Positions 62,061-64,000 of a stretch of DNA of 64,000 nucleotides are shown here, in pieces. The stretch spans positions 1 to 64,000 of the forward strand of contig JAHHQV010000003.1 in the NCBI GenBank assembly GCA_020026175.1, written 5' to 3'. Under the pieces are notes generated by a model that worked only from the letters and a program-made list of their open reading frames with translations, searched no databases and was not told where the DNA came from. The translations under genes and the position numbers were made by a program. Numbering within the stretch: position 1 is the stretch's first letter; every line of letters begins with the position of its first letter. Source of the DNA: Phocaeicola sp. (lineage in GTDB: Bacteria > Bacteroidota > Bacteroidia > Bacteroidales > Bacteroidaceae).

Positions 62061-64000
62061 TCACTCTTTATCACTTCCGCAGGGTTGATATTGGCAATCT
62101 TCCAGATTTTTCCTCCGATAGTCAGTCCCACTACCAATAGTGATAATCAAAGGCAGCGTGAAGATACTTATAGTAGCCACATCAAGCTTGAAGCTATAAT
62201 TATTGAGAAGTAAGATGAAATAGCATACCCCCAATGACAATACATAAGCTATAGCCAGCAAAACAATGTATCTATGTCCGAACAAGCGGTAAATGATCAT
62301 TTTTTTTGCCCCATTAATCTTGCGGATAGCCACCTCTTTTTGCCGGCGTTCCGTATCAAGGCTGATAGACTGATACAACCCCAACAAAGTAATCAGTAAA
62401 GCCAATACGGTACATACTGCAAACAGATTCTTCATTAAAATGAATCCTGTCATTTCTCTGTGGAATAAAGATTCTGCTTCATATGGTTCATTCACCGGAT
62501 AATATTTGTTCAGAATTGCCTTTATCTCCCTTAAAGCTTCTGCACGATTGCAGCCCTCTTTCAGTTTGATATATCCATAGGTATGCTTTATGTTATGAGG
62601 TAAAGGCAGTAATACCAATTGGTCGTTATAAGAAACATAATGCTGATGACATCCCACAATAGGATAGTCAACCCCATCGTACCAAACCTTGTGGAATGTA
62701 CTGTCACGGCGGTACTGGTCATCAAACTCTTTGGTGACATAGGCAAAAGCCTCTCCTTGATGATGCTTGATCTTTACATGTATTTGGTTAAGGAAAGTTT
62801 CGTCTACCAACAAAGTTGTAGCTTCTCCAGGTTTCATGTCTATAATATGTCCATAACTATATTCGGAAACAGATTCACACCATGAGCCTTGTTTCAATGC
62901 TTGAATAATCTCTTCCCGATGCTTTTGCATATCTTCAGATCTTGGACTAATAGAAAATGGGATGAGGTTTTCCTGGTCTTCTTCTGTGAGAACAGGGAAT
63001 TTTTTATCGAAACTGCTGTTCATGGCAGCTGATATGGCAATAATGCCTGATAAGAACCCCAATGAAATAAATAATTGGAAAGTTTGAAATACATTACGCA
63101 ACATCAGATTGCCACGACTCTGACGACCGCTCAGCCCGTTGACTTGCAGATGTTTCATCAGTCGACATACCGTTACTGCACTTATTACTATCGGAAAGAT
63201 GAACAAACAGCTGCCTATTCGTATTTGTACACCAACCAAAGTATTGGTATCCACATAAAACTCATTTTGTACAAAAGAAGAAAAACTACTCATCACTATA
63301 GGGAAGATACCCTCGGTCACTGCCATAGCGAGCAACAAACTGATGAAAATGATAATACATTGTTCTCCGCACATCCATCCCCATAGATGTAAAGCATTAC
63401 CTCCCAAACTCAGACGTAGCCGGATGGTATTTATTCGGTTGACAAAACTCCCCACGCTTAATGAGAAATAATTGATGAGTGCAATCAATAAGATAAACAT
63501 ACCCAAGATGGCAAGATACATGGGAAGGGGATTTGTAATATTGTTTTCACTTCTCCAATAAAAACATGGAGTTGCTTCGGCTGAATCATCCCATTTCATG
63601 GCTTTTAGTAGTCGTTCGTTCAACACTTTCAAATCAGTATCGGGTTTCATCAAAAAAGTTAGATTGACATCTCTAAATCTTTCTTTTACCCAGGGAGCTG
63701 TAAGAAATACTTTGTCGGGAACCAAATTAACATTTGTCCCTGTCGGATAAGGTTTTACAATAGCCACAACTTGATAATCTATATCAGACAATCGAATAGT
63801 ACTGCCAATCTTCACATCTTTATCGGCATACTTATTCATAAACTCTGTAGTAACCACAGCCTGATTGAATTTCTCATTAAAATCTTCCCATCTGCCTTCC
63901 AATAACTGGGTAGGGTAAAGTTTGAAATAATCGGAGGTAGTAATAGTTCCACTTACAGAATATCTGTTATTGGAGGACGTAACGTAGATACCTTTAAAAT
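62061..64000 (-). CDS. FtsX-like (MacB-type) ABC transporter permease, 5' end outside the window, C-terminus frameshifted
   Basis: The frame is open to the window edge (the first in-window start-like codon, TTG at 63902, is internal), so the N-terminal part is missing. At least 645 residues are visible: a MacB-type periplasmic domain, a first set of membrane helices (about 130-260 from 63902), a second periplasmic domain and a second FtsX helix set (LLITLLGLYQSISLDTERRQKEVAIRKINGAKK). The frame ends in GTDYRRKNLEDCQYQPCGSDKE, which is not family-like. The +1 frame from about 62138 reads LVVGLTIGGKIWKIANINPA then EVIKSE and stops at 62057, the usual ending. So a small indel lies near 62138. 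It acts with an ATPase not in this window. Confidence 0.85.
   Translation of the reverse strand, partial: FKGIYVTSSNNRYSVSGTITTSDYFKLYPTQLLEGRWEDFNEKFNQAVVTTEFMNKYADKDVKIGSTIRLSDIDYQVVAIVKPYPTGTNVNLVPDKVFLTAPWVKERFRDVNLTFLMKPDTDLKVLNERLLKAMKWDDSAEATPCFYWRSENNITNPLPMYLAILGMFILLIALINYFSLSVGSFVNRINTIRLRLSLGGNALHLWGWMCGEQCIIIFISLLLAMAVTEGIFPIVMSSFSSFVQNEFYVDTNTLVGVQIRIGSCLFIFPIVISAVTVCRLMKHLQVNGLSGRQSRGNLMLRNVFQTFQLFISLGFLSGIIAISAAMNSSFDKKFPVLTEEDQENLIPFSISPRSEDMQKHREEIIQALKQGSWCESVSEYSYGHIIDMKPGEATTLLVDETFLNQIHVKIKHHQGEAFAYVTKEFDDQYRRDSTFHKVWYDGVDYPIVGCHQHYVSYNDQLVLLPLPHNIKHTYGYIKLKEGCNRAEALREIKAILNKYYPVNEPYEAESLFHREMTGFILMKNLFAVCTVLALLITLLGLYQSISLDTERRQKEVAIRKINGAKKMIIYRLFGHRYIVLLAIAYVLSLGVCYFILLLNNYSFKLDVATISIFTLPLIITIGSGTDYRRKNLEDCQYQPCGSDKE

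Noticed and set aside
1..64000. CRISPR arrays, insertion sequences, prophage or conjugative genes
   Set aside because: I saw no spaced direct repeats, no transposase or integrase motifs and no structural phage genes anywhere in the window.

Overview
The window is chromosomal DNA from a member of the Bacteroidales, probably a gut Bacteroidaceae or Prevotellaceae relative. The evidence is a SusC/SusD pair, several GH20 hexosaminidase lipoproteins, a Bacteroidetes-type LptD, a GldB lipoprotein, DPP-IV, NamZ (DUF1343), and many upstream regions carrying the Bacteroidetes promoter (TTTG, 19-20 bp, TAnnTTTG). Shine-Dalgarno sequences are mostly absent. The DNA is A+T-rich and reads as core chromosome. 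I saw no phage, transposase, CRISPR array or integrative element.

Layout. 1-105: 3' end of a 5S rRNA and its terminator. 645-14054 (+): GH20 hexosaminidase, a small beta-barrel protein with a MATE exporter, ffh, an orphan SusC/SusD pair, mnmA and a PepSY-type membrane protein. 14217-21163: namZ (-), an HD-domain protein and lptD (+), ung and asnA (-). 21397-22345: tRNA-Arg(CCG) and cutC. 22329-34253 is an amino-sugar region: a large transglutaminase-like lipoprotein (-), two GH20 hexosaminidase lipoproteins (+), a NagB-like/PIG-L fusion and true nagB (-), and a divergent ROK regulator (+). 34344-39292 (-): HAD phosphatase, pgi, gpsA, lysS. 39518-43316 (+): omega-amidase-like hydrolase, a membrane-anchored winged-helix regulator and an outer-membrane barrel. 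43496-46946 (+): sodium-pumping decarboxylase gamma-alpha-beta. 47103-49749 (+): fabI, gldB and a tetrapyrrole-type methyltransferase. 49736-55118 (-): a likely operon of a TonB-domain protein, DPP-IV, lipA and a membrane protein with a Nudix-like tail. 55342-60204 (-): TolC, HlyD and two ABC-2 permeases. 60426-61838 (-): BACON-type lipoprotein. 62061-64000 (-): 5'-incomplete FtsX-like permease with an apparent frameshift near its end.

How the genes fit together. Three GH20 enzymes release N-acetylhexosamines outside the cytoplasm. NagB and Pgi feed glucosamine-6-phosphate into glycolysis, and the ROK protein divergent from nagB is the obvious candidate regulator. OadGAB, fabI, gpsA, lipA, lysS, ffh, ung and mnmA are housekeeping genes.

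The most unusual items are: the fusion protein whose NagB domain has lost three of four catalytic residues; the membrane-spanning winged-helix regulator next to a TonB-receptor-like barrel; a transglutaminase lipoprotein with what looks like a second, inactive transglutaminase copy; the TonB-domain protein with a long Asp-Ser tail; a family of related terminator hairpins including a symmetric three-arm structure; and the 3'-end frameshift in the FtsX permease.
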